From: Paenibacillus peoriae KCTC 3763
GTDB taxonomy: Bacteria > Bacillota > Bacilli > Paenibacillales > Paenibacillaceae
Reading direction: 5' to 3'
NCBI RefSeq assembly: GCF_000236805.1
Contig: NZ_AGFX01000046.1
Location: 1-64,000 of the forward strand
Length of the DNA stretch: 64,000 bases
Numbering within the stretch: the stretch's first letter is position 1; each line of letters opens with the position of its first letter. Below the pieces are notes generated by a model that did not search any database, had not been told where the DNA came from, and was given only the letters and a program-made list of their open reading frames with translations. Positions 45,507 to 56,110 of the stretch are shown one piece after another. Position numbers and translations under genes: made by a program.

Positions 45507-47120
45507 ATGATTCCAAGATATCTAGTTGATTTTGATGTAGCGGAATTGACTAAATTGGAAGCCGACGTGTTAATTATCGGCTCGGGCATTGCAGGTTTAT
45601 ATACGGCGATTAAGGCCGCGGAGAATCGGAACGTGTTGCTGATCACTAAGAAGGCTTTGATGGAGAGCAACACACGTTATGCGCAAGGCGGCATCGCCGC
45701 TGTCACATCGGACGAGGATACACCTGCTTCTCATATGCAGGATACCTTGATTGCTGGTGCAGGTTTGTGTGAACCGGAGGCAGTCAGGGCGCTTGTTCAT
45801 GAAGGTCCGAATGGTATACAGGAGTTAATACGTTTGGGGACGGCCTTTGACCGGGAGAATGGCGAACTTGCACTGACACAGGAAGGTGCACATAGTCATC
45901 GGCGTATCCTGCATGCGAACGGAGATGCTACCGGTTATGAAGTGGTTCGTGCGCTATCAGAGCAGGTTGCTGCTCATCCCGCTATCGAAGTGTGGGAAGA
46001 TTGTATGGTCATCGACCTGTTGACTGAACATGGCGAATGTATTGGGGCTCTCGTTCAAAGGCCTGATGGCGAAAGATTGTACGTAACTGCCAACGCAACG
46101 ATTTTATGCTCAGGCGGAAGCGGGCAATTATTCCGCTATACCACCAACCCGGATATCGCAACCGGTGATGGTATCGCTATGGCGTATCGTGCGGGAGCGG
46201 CTGTGCGGGATATGGAGTTCGTACAGTTTCATCCAACGGCGTTGTGTTATCCGGGTGCTCCGAGGTTTCTAATTTCTGAAGCCGTACGGGGGGAAGGGGC
46301 CGTGCTACGCAATATTCATGGAGAGCGGTTCATGGAGCAGTATGATTCCCGGCAAGAGCTTGCACCCAGAGATATCGTAGCCCGTGCTATCGTACATGAA
46401 ATGGAACGTACCCAGGCTACATTTGTATACCTGGATATTACACATGAGCCGCCTGAGCGGGTGAAGCAGCGTTTTCCTACGATTTATCGGACATGTCTGT
46501 CCTTCGGTTTGGATATGACCACAGACTGGATTCCGATTGCACCTGCCGCGCATTATATGATGGGTGGCGTTCAGACCAACTTGTATGGGGAAAGCTCCAT
46601 TGCTCGTTTGTTCGCCTGCGGAGAGGTTTCTTCCACAGGTGTTCACGGAGCTAATCGTCTGGCGAGTAATTCGCTATCTGAAGCTATCGTATTCGGCAGC
46701 AGGATTATTGAGCGGCTGCATTCATTGCCGCCGCTGGCTGGTCATACGTTATTAGCTTACAGCGATAACCGTGCAGAGCTCCTGGCTCCATCTGTTGTGG
46801 AGGAGCGGCACAAGCTGCAAGAAACAATGGTTCGTTATGCTGGAGTTCGTCGGCATGGGGAAGGGCTGCAAGCAGCGTTAGATGAGCTGTACGGCCAAAT
46901 GTCTATATTTAAGGCTGTGATCACTAGCCGGGAAGAGATCGAATTTGCCAATTTGCTCACCTGTGCTTTGTTGGTTACAGACGGTGCGTTGCTACGCGAG
47001 GAGAGCCGGGGAGCGCATTATCGCGAGGATTTTCCTAAGACAAATGATAGCGTATGGCACAAGCATGTTCAGCAGCGACGTGAGCAAGGCATAACGGAGG
47101 AGTGTGTTCATGACAACTAA
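45507..47120 (+). CDS. nadB: L-aspartate oxidase
   Basis: 537 residues. FAD enzyme converting aspartate to iminoaspartate, the first step of NAD synthesis. The FAD loop IIGSGIAGLYTA is near residue 22; RYAQGGIAAV, EGAHSHRRILHANGDATG, LAPRDIVARAI and HGANRLASNSLSEA are family motifs. ATG 45507 is favoured by AGGTGAAGG; a GTG at 45489 would add 6 residues. It overlaps nadC by 11 bases. nadA is not in this window. Confidence 0.95.
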   Translation: MIPRYLVDFDVAELTKLEADVLIIGSGIAGLYTAIKAAENRNVLLITKKALMESNTRYAQGGIAAVTSDEDTPASHMQDTLIAGAGLCEPEAVRALVHEGPNGIQELIRLGTAFDRENGELALTQEGAHSHRRILHANGDATGYEVVRALSEQVAAHPAIEVWEDCMVIDLLTEHGECIGALVQRPDGERLYVTANATILCSGGSGQLFRYTTNPDIATGDGIAMAYRAGAAVRDMEFVQFHPTALCYPGAPRFLISEAVRGEGAVLRNIHGERFMEQYDSRQELAPRDIVARAIVHEMERTQATFVYLDITHEPPERVKQRFPTIYRTCLSFGLDMTTDWIPIAPAAHYMMGGVQTNLYGESSIARLFACGEVSSTGVHGANRLASNSLSEAIVFGSRIIERLHSLPPLAGHTLLAYSDNRAELLAPSVVEERHKLQETMVRYAGVRRHGEGLQAALDELYGQMSIFKAVITSREEIEFANLLTCALLVTDGALLREESRGAHYREDFPKTNDSVWHKHVQQRREQGITEECVHDN

Positions 47121-48000
47121 CAGCGAGCATTATGGAGAGTTTAGTGGATATCAGGAAGAACTGTTGGCACAGATTCGCAGCTGGCTGCGGGAGGATACCG
47201 GTTCTGGCGATGTAACCACGCGCTGGACGATTGAGCAGGGTCACCAGTCGAAGGCTGTGATTCATGCCAAGGAGCCTGGCATTGTTGCGGGTTTACCTGT
47301 GGCTGCGCTTGTATTTCAGGTAGTCGATCCTTCCTTGTCATTCACTCCACTGGTGACTGATGGGCAGGCGATCGAAAAAGGAAGCATTCTGGCTGAAGTG
47401 AACGGAAGTACCCATGCGATTTTGATCGGAGAGCGACTGGCACTCAATTTGCTTCAACGGATGTCCGGTATTGCAACGCGGACTCAATCCTTTGCAGATC
47501 AATTGCAAGGGCTCTCCACCCGTTTGGTGGACACGCGTAAAACAACACCGGGACATCGACTGCTGGAGAAATACGCTGTTCGTGTGGGTGGCGGCTCCAA
47601 TCATCGCTTTGGTCTCTACGATGCTGTTATGATTAAGGATAATCATATTAAGGGTGCGGGCGGGGTTGCACAGGCCGTAAGTCGAGCGCGTGCTCATATA
47701 CCGCACACCATGACTATTGAAGTAGAGACGGAGAACATGAGGCAGGTTCAGGAAGCTCTGGATGCCGGGGCGGATATTATTATGCTGGATAACATGTCTG
47801 TTCAAGATATGAAGGAAGCAGTTTGTTTCATTCGTGAACGGGCTCCACATGTCAAAACAGAAGCCTCAGGCAATGTATCGCTGGATACCGTACGTGCGAT
47901 GGCTGAGAGCGGCGTAGATGTGATTTCTGTAGGCAGGCTGACATACTCCTTTCATAACCTGGATATCAGCCTTGACCTTAACGCAAAGAAAGTTAGGTGA
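47110..48000 (+). CDS. nadC: Nicotinate-nucleotide pyrophosphorylase (quinolinate phosphoribosyltransferase)
   Basis: 296 residues. Makes nicotinate mononucleotide from quinolinate and PRPP. EDTGSGDVTTR, DTRKTTPGHRLLEKYAVRVG, NHRFGLYDAVMIKDNH and EASGNVSLDTVRAMAESGVD are intact. GGAGGAG precedes ATG 47110, whose start lies inside the end of nadB. coaX follows 6 bases after the stop. Confidence 0.96.
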   Translation: MTTNSEHYGEFSGYQEELLAQIRSWLREDTGSGDVTTRWTIEQGHQSKAVIHAKEPGIVAGLPVAALVFQVVDPSLSFTPLVTDGQAIEKGSILAEVNGSTHAILIGERLALNLLQRMSGIATRTQSFADQLQGLSTRLVDTRKTTPGHRLLEKYAVRVGGGSNHRFGLYDAVMIKDNHIKGAGGVAQAVSRARAHIPHTMTIEVETENMRQVQEALDAGADIIMLDNMSVQDMKEAVCFIRERAPHVKTEASGNVSLDTVRAMAESGVDVISVGRLTYSFHNLDISLDLNAKKVR

Positions 48001-48006
48001 CACCCT

Positions 48007-48774
48007 TTGATTCTTGTAGTGGATGTAGGTAATACCAATATTGTTCTGGGGATGTACGAGGGGACCGAACTGCTGCATCATTATCGGATCAGTACCTCCA
48101 GACAGGCAACCGCAGATGAATACGGCGTACTTATACATAATCTTTTTGGTATGGGTGGCGTATTAAAGGATGATATTCAAGGGGTTATTATTTCCTCTGT
48201 TGTTCCGCCGTTGGTTCGTGTATTGGAGGACATGTGCGATAAATACATAGGCAGAACGCCGTTAATCGTCGGACCGGGCATCAAAACCGGTCTTAACCTG
48301 CGTTATGAAAATCCACGTGAAGTAGGGGCAGACCGGATCGTGAATGCAGTTGCTGCGGTCGAGCGGTTCGGCGGGCCGCTGGTTGTGGTGGATTTTGGAA
48401 CAGCAACGACGTTTGACTGTATTGATGATAAGGGAAACTACTTGGGCGGAGTGATTGTGCCTGGCATCGGAATTTCGACGGAGGCATTGTATCAACGAGC
48501 TTCCAAGCTGCCCCGTATCGAGCTGGAGAAACCCAAAAAAGTTATTGGTCGTAATACCGTTCATGCCATGCAGGCCGGGATTATTTTCGGCTATGCGGGG
48601 CAAGTGGATGGCATTGTGAGACGCATTAAGGAAGAAATGCAGGCGGAGCCTACGGTTATTGCTACCGGAGGTCTTGCTGAGCTCATCGCATCCGAGACAC
48701 AGAGCATTCAGAAGGTGCTGCCGATGTTGACGCTCGAAGGCTTGCGCATCATTTACCAACGTAACGCTGAATAA
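48007..48774 (+). CDS. coaX: Type III pantothenate kinase
   Basis: 255 residues. First step of coenzyme A synthesis. The ASKHA nucleotide-binding start is [17 protein letters not shown]; the catalytic part has [14 protein letters not shown] and [14 protein letters not shown], and [17 protein letters not shown] follow. TTG 48007; AGGTGA overlaps the nadC stop. nadB-nadC-coaX form one cofactor cluster, ending at a terminator. Confidence 0.95.
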   Translation: MILVVDVGNTNIVLGMYEGTELLHHYRISTSRQATADEYGVLIHNLFGMGGVLKDDIQGVIISSVVPPLVRVLEDMCDKYIGRTPLIVGPGIKTGLNLRYENPREVGADRIVNAVAAVERFGGPLVVVDFGTATTFDCIDDKGNYLGGVIVPGIGISTEALYQRASKLPRIELEKPKKVIGRNTVHAMQAGIIFGYAGQVDGIVRRIKEEMQAEPTVIATGGLAELIASETQSIQKVLPMLTLEGLRIIYQRNAE

Positions 48775-48791
48775 AAAAGTGGATATAAGCT

Positions 48792-48841
48792 GCCGCTGAG
48801 GCCAGCCGATGATTTTATCGGTTTGGATTAGCGGCGTTTTT
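48792..48841 (+). terminator. Terminator after coaX
   Basis: GCCGCT pairs with AGCGGC (48830-48835) with an inner CCGAT/ATCGG hairpin, followed by GTTTTT. Confidence 0.75.
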
Positions 48842-48992
48842 CGTCTATACTGAAATATGTTACGTTTTTGAACGATTCGCGTGATCTGTCAATGCAGGTT
48901 GTTTATATAGCAGGAAATCATGCTTTAATTTAGCGCAAACACGAACAAAAATAAGCAGCATAGCTGCCTTGGAGCATAGGGAGGATATCAAT

Positions 48993-49877
48993 ATGGAAAA
49001 GAAACAGGATCGGCTTATTCGCGGAACAGCCATGGATGGAAGGGTTAGAGCTTTTGCTGTTCGCACAACACAGTTGGTAGAGGAATTGCGGAGAAGACAT
49101 GATACCTATCCTACCGCTACCGCTGCTTTGGGACGTACACTCACAGCGGGTGCCATTATGGGTTCTATGCTAAAAGGCAACGAGCGACTGACCATCCAGG
49201 TTAAAGGTGACGGACCGATTGGGCAAATCGTCGTGGATGCCAATGCTGCAGGTGAGGTACGCGGCTATGTTGCCGAACCGCATGTACATTTGCCAAGCAA
49301 CAGCATGGGTAAGCTGGATGTAGCAGGTGCCGTAGGTACAGAAGGCTTTATTCATATTATTAAGGATCTGGGGTTAAAAGAACCTTATCGCGGTAGTACT
49401 CCGATTATTTCGGGTGAACTGGGTGAGGACTTTACCTATTATTTTGCCAAGTCGGAGCAAACACCGTCCGCAGTGGGTTTAGGCGTATTGGTGGATACCG
49501 ATAACTCCGTTATTGTGGCAGGCGGATTCATTATTCAGTTGCTACCTGGCCTGAATGATGACGAGATCACGGCCATTGAAAATGCGGTTGGCTCACTTCC
49601 ACCAGTTACAGCTCTGCTGGATCAAGGTCTGGAGCTTGATGAAATGCTGCGCTGGATGCTGCCGGACGTTCGGGTTCTCGACGAGACGGATATTCATTTT
49701 CAATGTGAATGCTCACGGGAGCGTGTGGAAAAAACATTGATCAGCTTGGGAGAAAGCGAGTTGACACAATTAATTGAGGAAGAGGGACAGGCCGAAGTTG
49801 TGTGCCACTTCTGTAATGAGGCTTATCAGTTTAATAAGGATGATTTGCAAAATCTGTTGAATCAGGCCAAAGCCTAA
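48993..49877 (+). CDS. hslO: Hsp33 redox-regulated chaperone
   Basis: 294 residues. Holdase activated by oxidation and unfolding. The zinc-binding redox switch is intact: CEC near residue 238 and CHFC near 271. RLIRGTAMDGRVRAFAVRTT is the start. GGGAGG precedes ATG 48993; the ORF opening at 48969 has no family similarity. Sits before yacD as in B. subtilis. Confidence 0.96.
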   Translation: MEKKQDRLIRGTAMDGRVRAFAVRTTQLVEELRRRHDTYPTATAALGRTLTAGAIMGSMLKGNERLTIQVKGDGPIGQIVVDANAAGEVRGYVAEPHVHLPSNSMGKLDVAGAVGTEGFIHIIKDLGLKEPYRGSTPIISGELGEDFTYYFAKSEQTPSAVGLGVLVDTDNSVIVAGGFIIQLLPGLNDDEITAIENAVGSLPPVTALLDQGLELDEMLRWMLPDVRVLDETDIHFQCECSRERVEKTLISLGESELTQLIEEEGQAEVVCHFCNEAYQFNKDDLQNLLNQAKA

Positions 49878-49897
49878 CCGGATAGGCGGTGCGAGCG

Positions 49898-50842
49898 ATG
49901 ACTACACGGGAGAAAGGATTATGGGCAGCCGTCATTATCCTGACCGTTAGCGTCACCGCCATGGGTGGTCTGATCATGCTTCGGGGGCTGGCAAAGCCGG
50001 GTGATATAAACAAGGATGACGGCGATCATACTGTGGCGGAGATCGGTCAGGAAGGCATATCGGAGGAACAATGGGTTGCAGAGCTGAAGAAGCGATACGG
50101 AGCCAATACGCTGTTGCAAATGTTGAATCGTAAAGCCGTGCAAGCTGAAACCAAGCGTCTCGGCATTAAAGTCACCCAAGATGATCTACAGCAGGTGCTG
50201 GAGCAGGACAGTAGAGGGTATGCTTCGGCTCAAGCCTATTTTGAGGAAATGCAGCAGCAGCTTGGTCTAGGTCCGGTTGATTTGCGGAATGAAGCGGAAT
50301 ATCAGATTGGTTTGGAGAAAATAGCTACACAGGGAATTCAAATTAAGGAAGCGGAAATTGACGAGTATTGGAAGCAGCATCCCGAGGAGTTTGCTGCTGG
50401 TAAGCAGATCAAACTGGCAGCCCTTTATGTACCTAAGGTCGAGGAAGCAGAGGCGTTGCTTGAACGGGTCAAACAAGGAGCAAGGTTTGATGCGCTGGTT
50501 CAAGAATTTTCAGGTCAGCCTTTTGGGAAGAATACCAGTGGACAGCTAGGATGGGTGGATGAGTATGATCCTTTTCAACCGGAAGCGATTATGAAGGCGG
50601 CGAGGGAACTAAGCTCTGGGGATGTTGCTGGTCCCATCTCTGTTAACGAGGGTTATGCCGTCATCTATGTACAGGATATTCGCCTGAAGGCTTCTCCGGA
50701 AAAACAACAGATTCGGCAGCAAATCCGTCGATCTCTTGCACTTGCCCAAGCGGCTCCTTTGGAAGAAGTCGAGAAAAGTTTGCGTGATAAGTATGGAGCG
50801 CGTATATTATCCGAGAAGAATATGCCTTCCGCTTCTCTATGA
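49898..50842 (+). CDS. yacD: YacD-type PrsA-like peptidyl-prolyl isomerase, membrane anchored
   Basis: 314 residues. One membrane segment at about 8-27 and no lipobox, so it is anchored rather than lipidated. A SurA_N-like helical region and a parvulin-like domain (about 165-260: IKLAALYVPKVEEAEALLER, FGKNTSGQLGWVDEYDPFQP) follow. Catalytic residues are less well conserved than in PrsA, so isomerase activity is uncertain. AGGCGGTG sets ATG 49898. Position between hslO and cysK matches B. subtilis. Confidence 0.88.
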   Translation: MTTREKGLWAAVIILTVSVTAMGGLIMLRGLAKPGDINKDDGDHTVAEIGQEGISEEQWVAELKKRYGANTLLQMLNRKAVQAETKRLGIKVTQDDLQQVLEQDSRGYASAQAYFEEMQQQLGLGPVDLRNEAEYQIGLEKIATQGIQIKEAEIDEYWKQHPEEFAAGKQIKLAALYVPKVEEAEALLERVKQGARFDALVQEFSGQPFGKNTSGQLGWVDEYDPFQPEAIMKAARELSSGDVAGPISVNEGYAVIYVQDIRLKASPEKQQIRQQIRRSLALAQAAPLEEVEKSLRDKYGARILSEKNMPSASL

Positions 50843-50872
50843 GCATGGCAAAAAGCTTTGGGATTGAGGAAG

Positions 50873-50911
50873 CACGGTGCTGAAGACGAGGGACGGCAGC
50901 ATCGTGTTTTT
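50873..50911 (+). terminator. Terminator after yacD
   Basis: CACG-TGCTG pairs with CAGCA-CGTG (one mismatch), followed by T5. Confidence 0.75.
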
Positions 50912-50921
50912 AGCGCTTGTA

Positions 50922-50950
50922 TTGACATTGGAATTGAAGATTGTTATGAT
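50922..50950 (+). promoter_or_regulatory. Sigma-A promoter of cysK
   Basis: TTGACA (50922-50927) and TATGAT (50945-50950), 17 bases apart. Downstream is an A/T-rich stretch (50955-50992) where a CymR cysteine-responsive site could lie; I could not verify one. Confidence 0.75.
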
Positions 50951-51079
50951 TAGCGTATAAAACCAACTATTTTTATCGGAAATCAAATAAGTGGCTTAAG
51001 CAAGAATGATCTACCAGGAATGATTTACAATGTGATTTCGTAATTTTTAATATACATCACAGTCAGGGAGGAACTTATT

Positions 51080-52018
51080 ATGGCTAAAGTCGTTAATAAC
51101 ATTACCGAACTTATTGGGGGAACTCCCCTGGTTCGCCTGAATCGGATCGTACCGGAAGATAGTGCTGAAATTTATTTGAAGCTGGAATATCAGAACCCTG
51201 GCTCCAGTGTAAAGGACCGTATCGCAATTAGCATGGTTGAGGAAGCTGAACGTGAAGGGCTGCTTAAACCAGGCGGTACAATTATTGAAGCGACTAGCGG
51301 TAATACAGGAATCGGTTTGGCTATGGTTGCTGCTGCGAAGGGCTACAAGGCGGTAATCGTTATGCCAGAAACGATGAGTATAGAACGCCGTAACCTGCTG
51401 CGTGCTTACGGAGCCGATCTGGTGTTGACACCTGGATCGGAAGGTATGAACGGTTCCGTCAAGAAAATGGAAGAGCTGCTGAGTGAAAATCCGGATTATT
51501 TTGCTGCAGAGCAATTCAAAAATAAAGCTAACGTCAAAATTCACCGTGAAACGACGGGTCCTGAGATTGTGGAAGCAATTCGCTCCATCGGCGGAACGCT
51601 GGATGCTTTTGTAGCAGGCATAGGTACGGGCGGAACCATCTCTGGTGCCGGAGAAGTGCTTAAGGAAGAATTCCCGGAAATTAAAATTGTCGCTGTAGAG
51701 CCGGCTTCTTCTCCACTGTTAGCTGGCGGCAAGCCAGGGCCTCACAAAATTCAGGGACTGGGCGCCAACTTTATTCCTGAAATTTTGAACCGTGACATCT
51801 ACGATGAAATTATTCATGTAGAAAACGATGAAGCTTTCGAGGTAGCGCGTAAAGTAGCCAAGGAAGAAGGCATTTTGTCGGGTATTTCCTCCGGTGCAGC
51901 TGTTCACGCGGCTTTGAAGCTGGCTAAACAATTGGGCAAGGGCAAACGAATTGTGGTCATTATTCCAAGTAATGGTGAACGTTACCTGAGTACACCACTA
52001 TACAATTTTGAGCTGTAA
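51080..52018 (+). CDS. cysK: Cysteine synthase A
   Basis: 312 residues. O-acetylserine plus sulfide to cysteine; PLP enzyme. PLP lysine in [10 protein letters not shown], phosphate loop [21 protein letters not shown] and [12 protein letters not shown] are intact. GGGAGGAAC precedes ATG 51080. The promoter is strong and the leader long (~125 bases). A terminator before pabB follows. Confidence 0.96.
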   Translation: MAKVVNNITELIGGTPLVRLNRIVPEDSAEIYLKLEYQNPGSSVKDRIAISMVEEAEREGLLKPGGTIIEATSGNTGIGLAMVAAAKGYKAVIVMPETMSIERRNLLRAYGADLVLTPGSEGMNGSVKKMEELLSENPDYFAAEQFKNKANVKIHRETTGPEIVEAIRSIGGTLDAFVAGIGTGGTISGAGEVLKEEFPEIKIVAVEPASSPLLAGGKPGPHKIQGLGANFIPEILNRDIYDEIIHVENDEAFEVARKVAKEEGILSGISSGAAVHAALKLAKQLGKGKRIVVIIPSNGERYLSTPLYNFEL

Positions 52019-52052
52019 TTACGCTGCAATTGTGTATACTATATGTAAGGAA

Positions 52053-52095
52053 TCCCTCATTTCCCTGTTGCCAGGGGGGTGGGGGTTTGTTTTTA
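52053..52095 (+). terminator. Terminator/attenuator-like hairpin between cysK and pabB
   Basis: CCCTCATTTCCCTG pairs with CAGGG..GGGTGGGG in several registers, with a T-rich tail (TTTGTTTTT). It lies in the leader of pabB. Confidence 0.7.
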
Positions 52096-52146
52096 AGGAG
52101 AGAATACAGAATTTTCACAAAGGAATGGAAGGGGAAGCGCACACGG

Positions 52147-53766
52147 ATGAAATCGACAGCTAGAGTGACGGCCGCGCAGTGGCAGATTTGGCAGGAAGAA
52201 GGCTGGAGTATACTTCCTTATATTGCTGAGTATCAGTTGCCCGTGGGCGGTTTGCCGTTATCATGGCGCAAGGCATGGGAGGATTCATCGCCATATGCCT
52301 TTTTGCTGGAGAGTGGTAAGGGCGGGAGATATACCTATCTGGGCCTAAATCCGGTTGCCATATTGGAAGGCAAGGGAGAACATGCAGTTTGGACGGATCT
52401 GCAAAATGGGGAGCTTGGTGATATATATGGTCAACCTCTGACTGTTATGAACGACTGGATAGCCCCCTACCGCGCGCCTCATATACCTGGCCTGCCTTTT
52501 TTCACTGGAGGGGTTGCGGGTTATCTGGGCTACGATGTGGCTCGCTCGCTGGAGCGCTTGCCTATTCAGGCTGCGGATGATACAGACATCCCTGATTATG
52601 TGTGGATGAGAGTGAATGAGCTATGGATTTATGATCATGAAAAATCGTGCGTATATTGTGCTGTTCACTTGCCCACTCCTGTCCATGCTGAAGCTGATAG
52701 CAAGAGTGATTTTGCTGGTCATATTGCGCTGGCTGAGCCAAATAACATACTTTGCGAGTATTATGCGGAAGCTGTTCGCCGAGCAGAACGGATGTTGACT
52801 CAGTGGGAGAAAATCATGGATGCCGGAGAGGCTGATCCAGCGTACTCTCGTCGTTGTACAAGGCTTGCCGAAGCGGAGCTGTCAGCTGTTCATCATGAAT
52901 CTGAAGGTTGGGAAGCCGCATTCAACCAAACCGATTTTGAACATGCCGTGAAACGTGTACAGGAATATATCGCACAGGGTGACGTATTTCAGGTTAACCT
53001 GTCGATTCGCCAGCAACGTACGCTTGCATCCCGCCCTGAAGATATATATGAATGGCTGCGTTTGTTGAATCCTTCTCCTTATATGGGGATGCTGCGTATG
53101 CCGGATTTACAGATCGTCAGTGGCTCACCGGAGCTGCTGGTGAAGCTGGAGAATGGACGTGTCAGCGCACGACCTATTGCAGGTACGAGAAGAAGGGGGC
53201 TGACACCGGATGAGGATGCCGCTATGGCTGCCGAATTGTTGTCGAGTGAAAAAGAACGTGCGGAGCACATTATGCTCGTCGATTTGGAACGTAACGATAT
53301 CGGACGGATTGCCGAATATGGCTCGGTACATGTACCTGAGCTACTGACTGTCGAATATTATTCGCATGTGATGCACCTGGTTTCTCAGGTTGAGGGAAAA
53401 TTAGCTCCCGGTCGTACGGCTATAGACGTGATTGCCGCTACCTTCCCAGGCGGGACCATTACCGGAGCACCCAAGGTGCGCACGATGGAAATCATTGAAG
53501 AATTGGAACCTGTCCGGCGAGGTCCTTATACCGGGTCGCTTGGATGGATTGACTATAACGGCAATATGGAATTAAATATTATAATAAGAACACTGGCTGT
53601 CAAAGGCAGCACTGCCTATTTACAGACAGGTGCGGGTATCGTTATTGATTCAGACCCGTACAGGGAATATCGGGAATGTCGGAACAAGGCCAGAGCTGTC
53701 ATGAAGGCGGTACAATGTGGTGAAGAAGAAGCTGCTTTGAGCAGGAGCGGTATCCTAGGAGGGTGA
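52147..53766 (+). CDS. pabB: Aminodeoxychorismate synthase component I
   Basis: 539 residues. With PabA, converts chorismate and glutamine to 4-amino-4-deoxychorismate. The chorismate-binding domain contains [53 protein letters not shown] and [16 protein letters not shown] 52147 ([12 protein letters not shown]) is chosen; an upstream extension of 39 codons lacks a ribosome site and similarity. The chain is longer than usual owing to a 220-310 insert rich in Glu/Ala. The pabA start lies within four bases of its stop. Confidence 0.93.
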   Translation: MKSTARVTAAQWQIWQEEGWSILPYIAEYQLPVGGLPLSWRKAWEDSSPYAFLLESGKGGRYTYLGLNPVAILEGKGEHAVWTDLQNGELGDIYGQPLTVMNDWIAPYRAPHIPGLPFFTGGVAGYLGYDVARSLERLPIQAADDTDIPDYVWMRVNELWIYDHEKSCVYCAVHLPTPVHAEADSKSDFAGHIALAEPNNILCEYYAEAVRRAERMLTQWEKIMDAGEADPAYSRRCTRLAEAELSAVHHESEGWEAAFNQTDFEHAVKRVQEYIAQGDVFQVNLSIRQQRTLASRPEDIYEWLRLLNPSPYMGMLRMPDLQIVSGSPELLVKLENGRVSARPIAGTRRRGLTPDEDAAMAAELLSSEKERAEHIMLVDLERNDIGRIAEYGSVHVPELLTVEYYSHVMHLVSQVEGKLAPGRTAIDVIAATFPGGTITGAPKVRTMEIIEELEPVRRGPYTGSLGWIDYNGNMELNIIIRTLAVKGSTAYLQTGAGIVIDSDPYREYRECRNKARAVMKAVQCGEEEAALSRSGILGG

Positions 53767-53771
53767 GTCGT

Positions 53772-54347
53772 ATGATTTTGGTGATTGATAATTATGATTC
53801 GTTTACGTACAATCTTGTTCAATATTTGGGTGAACTTGGCGAAGAAGTAACCGTAAAGCGGAATGATGAGATTGATGTGAAAGGTATAGAAGAGCTGGCA
53901 CCAGAGCATATTTTGATCTCGCCGGGTCCATGCACGCCGAACGAGGCGGGAATATCATTGGATGTGATTCGTCATTTTAAAGGTCGTATCCCGATTTTCG
54001 GCGTATGCCTCGGCCACCAGGCCATCGGACAGGCTTTTGGCGGTAAGGTTATCCGGGCTGAACGGCTCATGCACGGTAAAACATCACCGATTCTCCATCA
54101 CAATAATTCGGTATTCGAAGGCTTGCCATCCCCGTTCACCGCGACCCGGTATCATTCGCTGCTGGTGGAGCGCGAGAGCCTGCCTGAATGTCTGGAGATT
54201 ACCGCTGAAACCGCAGAAGGTGAAATTATGGGTTTGCGGCATAAAGAATTCGCCGTAGAAGGAGTCCAATTCCATCCCGAATCCATTATTACCGACTACG
54301 GGCATCAATTGTTGCGCAATTTCCTAAAACGTAAGGTAGGCGTCTGA
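53772..54347 (+). CDS. pabA: Glutamine amidotransferase, aminodeoxychorismate/anthranilate synthase component II
   Basis: 191 residues. Class I GATase; catalytic triad Cys in [12 protein letters not shown] and His/Glu in [28 protein letters not shown] is the typical start. In Bacillus this protein serves both folate and tryptophan synthesis, which may hold here. AGGAGGG (53757-53763) sets ATG 53772 over the GTG at 53763. Confidence 0.95.
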   Translation: MILVIDNYDSFTYNLVQYLGELGEEVTVKRNDEIDVKGIEELAPEHILISPGPCTPNEAGISLDVIRHFKGRIPIFGVCLGHQAIGQAFGGKVIRAERLMHGKTSPILHHNNSVFEGLPSPFTATRYHSLLVERESLPECLEITAETAEGEIMGLRHKEFAVEGVQFHPESIITDYGHQLLRNFLKRKVGV

Positions 54348-54350
54348 TTT

Positions 54351-55247
54351 ATGAAATATATCGGAGTCAACGGCGTCCTCACGGAAGCCGCAAAGGCCGT
54401 GATTCACGTAAGTGATCACGGCTTTTTATACGGCATGGGCTTGTTTGAAACGTTTCGAACTTATAAGGGTGTTCCATTTTTACTGGATCGGCACCTGCAT
54501 AGACTGGCGGAAGGTTGCCGAATGCTGGGTATTCCTTTTCAACCGGATGAGGAGCAACTTACTAGCCAAATTCAAAGTCTGATGGCGGAAAATGGGCTGG
54601 ACGAAGCCTATATCCGCTATACCGTATCAGCGGGTGAAGAGGTGCTAGGCTTGCCAGCGGGTGATTACACGCGGCCCAACCATATTTTGTTCGCCAAGCC
54701 GCTTCCCTCTGCAAATATGCGAGCCGGGGAATCGAATTCCCTATCGGCGCTTCAACTGCTGCGAACCCCGAGAAACACGCCAGAGGGTGAGATTCGTTTA
54801 AAATCACTCCATTATATGAACAATATTCTTGCAAAACGTGAGCTTCAGCAGTACGCCGCTGCCGTTCAGTATAAGGCCGAAGGCATGATGCTTACGGCCA
54901 ATGGTTTTCTGGCAGAGGGAATGGTCAGCAACCTGTTTTTTGTGCGACATGGCACGTTGTACACGCCGGACCTGTCTACAGGTATTCTGCCAGGCATTAC
55001 ACGTGAGTTCATTTTGGAGATGGCGCAAATGCGAGGCATTCCCTGTGAGCAGGGTTTGTACCGTTGGGACGAGTTGCAGCAGGCTGATGAAATTTTTATG
55101 ACCAACTCCATACAGGAAATTCGGCCTGTTCATCTGCTGCTGGAGCCGGATGGATCGATGCATCACGTATCGGATTCCTTGGCTCAGACCGGGTCCATAA
55201 CAGCCTTGCTGTTGCACGACTATAGACAGAAAGCAGGGATCGAGTGA
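54351..55247 (+). CDS. pabC: Aminodeoxychorismate lyase
   Basis: 298 residues. PLP fold type IV; releases p-aminobenzoate. MKYIGVNGVLTEA, VSDHGFLYGMGLFETFRTY, the PLP lysine in RLKSLHYMNN, ILPGITREFILE and EIFMTNSIQEIRPV are diagnostic. Overlaps folP by four bases (GTGA). Confidence 0.95.
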   Translation: MKYIGVNGVLTEAAKAVIHVSDHGFLYGMGLFETFRTYKGVPFLLDRHLHRLAEGCRMLGIPFQPDEEQLTSQIQSLMAENGLDEAYIRYTVSAGEEVLGLPAGDYTRPNHILFAKPLPSANMRAGESNSLSALQLLRTPRNTPEGEIRLKSLHYMNNILAKRELQQYAAAVQYKAEGMMLTANGFLAEGMVSNLFFVRHGTLYTPDLSTGILPGITREFILEMAQMRGIPCEQGLYRWDELQQADEIFMTNSIQEIRPVHLLLEPDGSMHHVSDSLAQTGSITALLLHDYRQKAGIE

Positions 55248-56110
55248 ACATACCAACTTTTTATCAACGCAGCTATCGAATGGGGGATGCTGAGCTTACA
55301 CTCGGACAAGCCACACAGATCATGGGTATACTGAATGTGACTCCGGATTCATTTTCCGATGGGGGAATGCATGATAGTCTGGAGCTGGCTGTTTTACATG
55401 CTTTGAAGCTGGTGGAGGATGGGGCCGACGTGATTGACATTGGCGGAGAATCTACACGCCCGGGCCATGAACCGGTAGGAGTGGAAGAGGAGCTGGCTCG
55501 GGTCATTCCGGTCATCCAGGCGATCCATCGTATCGCACCGCACATTCCGTTATCGGTGGATACTTACAAAGCCGAGGTCGCCCAGCAGGCACTTGAAGCA
55601 GGGGCCCATATCATTAATGATGTGTGGGGGTTTAAGGCAGACCCCGACATGGCGCGTGTTGCTGCAGAGTTCGATTGTCCAGTCATTTTGATGCATAATC
55701 GTCATGATCGCAACTATACCGATTTGGTACCCGATATGCTGGCTGATTTAAAAGAAAGCATCAGCTTTGCACTGGATGCAGGTGTACGCGAGGAACAGAT
55801 CATCTTAGACCCGGGCATCGGTTTTGCCAAGGATTACGATGAAAACATTCATGCCATGACTTCTCTTGATACATTGAGTCAGCTAGGCTTTCCGCTGTTA
55901 TTGGCTACGTCGCGCAAAAGATTTATCCGTACAGCACTCGATTTGCCTGTGGATGATGTGGTGGAGGGTACAGCGGCTACGGTTGCCTTTGGCATTGCCC
56001 AAGGGTGCCAGATTGTGCGTATACACGATGTGGCGCAAATCAAGCGCACGGTACGTATGTGTGATGCGATGGTGTACGGGTCTAAAAATGCACTGAGTTA
56101 TGGTGGGTAA
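55244..56110 (+). CDS. folP: Dihydropteroate synthase
   Basis: 288 residues. Joins p-aminobenzoate to the pterin; sulfonamide target. IMGILNVTPDSFSDGG, DIGGESTRPGHEPV, SVDTYKAEVAQQAL and LDPGIGFAKDYDEN (residues ~185-200) are present. GTG 55244. It ends the first part of the folate cluster; a palindromic gene-free stretch follows before folB. Confidence 0.96.
   Translation: MNIPTFYQRSYRMGDAELTLGQATQIMGILNVTPDSFSDGGMHDSLELAVLHALKLVEDGADVIDIGGESTRPGHEPVGVEEELARVIPVIQAIHRIAPHIPLSVDTYKAEVAQQALEAGAHIINDVWGFKADPDMARVAAEFDCPVILMHNRHDRNYTDLVPDMLADLKESISFALDAGVREEQIILDPGIGFAKDYDENIHAMTSLDTLSQLGFPLLLATSRKRFIRTALDLPVDDVVEGTAATVAFGIAQGCQIVRIHDVAQIKRTVRMCDAMVYGSKNALSYGG

Noticed and set aside
50951-51079. 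CymR or S-box element in the cysK leader
   Set aside because: The leader is A/T rich and could hold a CymR site, but I could not match a consensus with confidence, and no S-box core is present.
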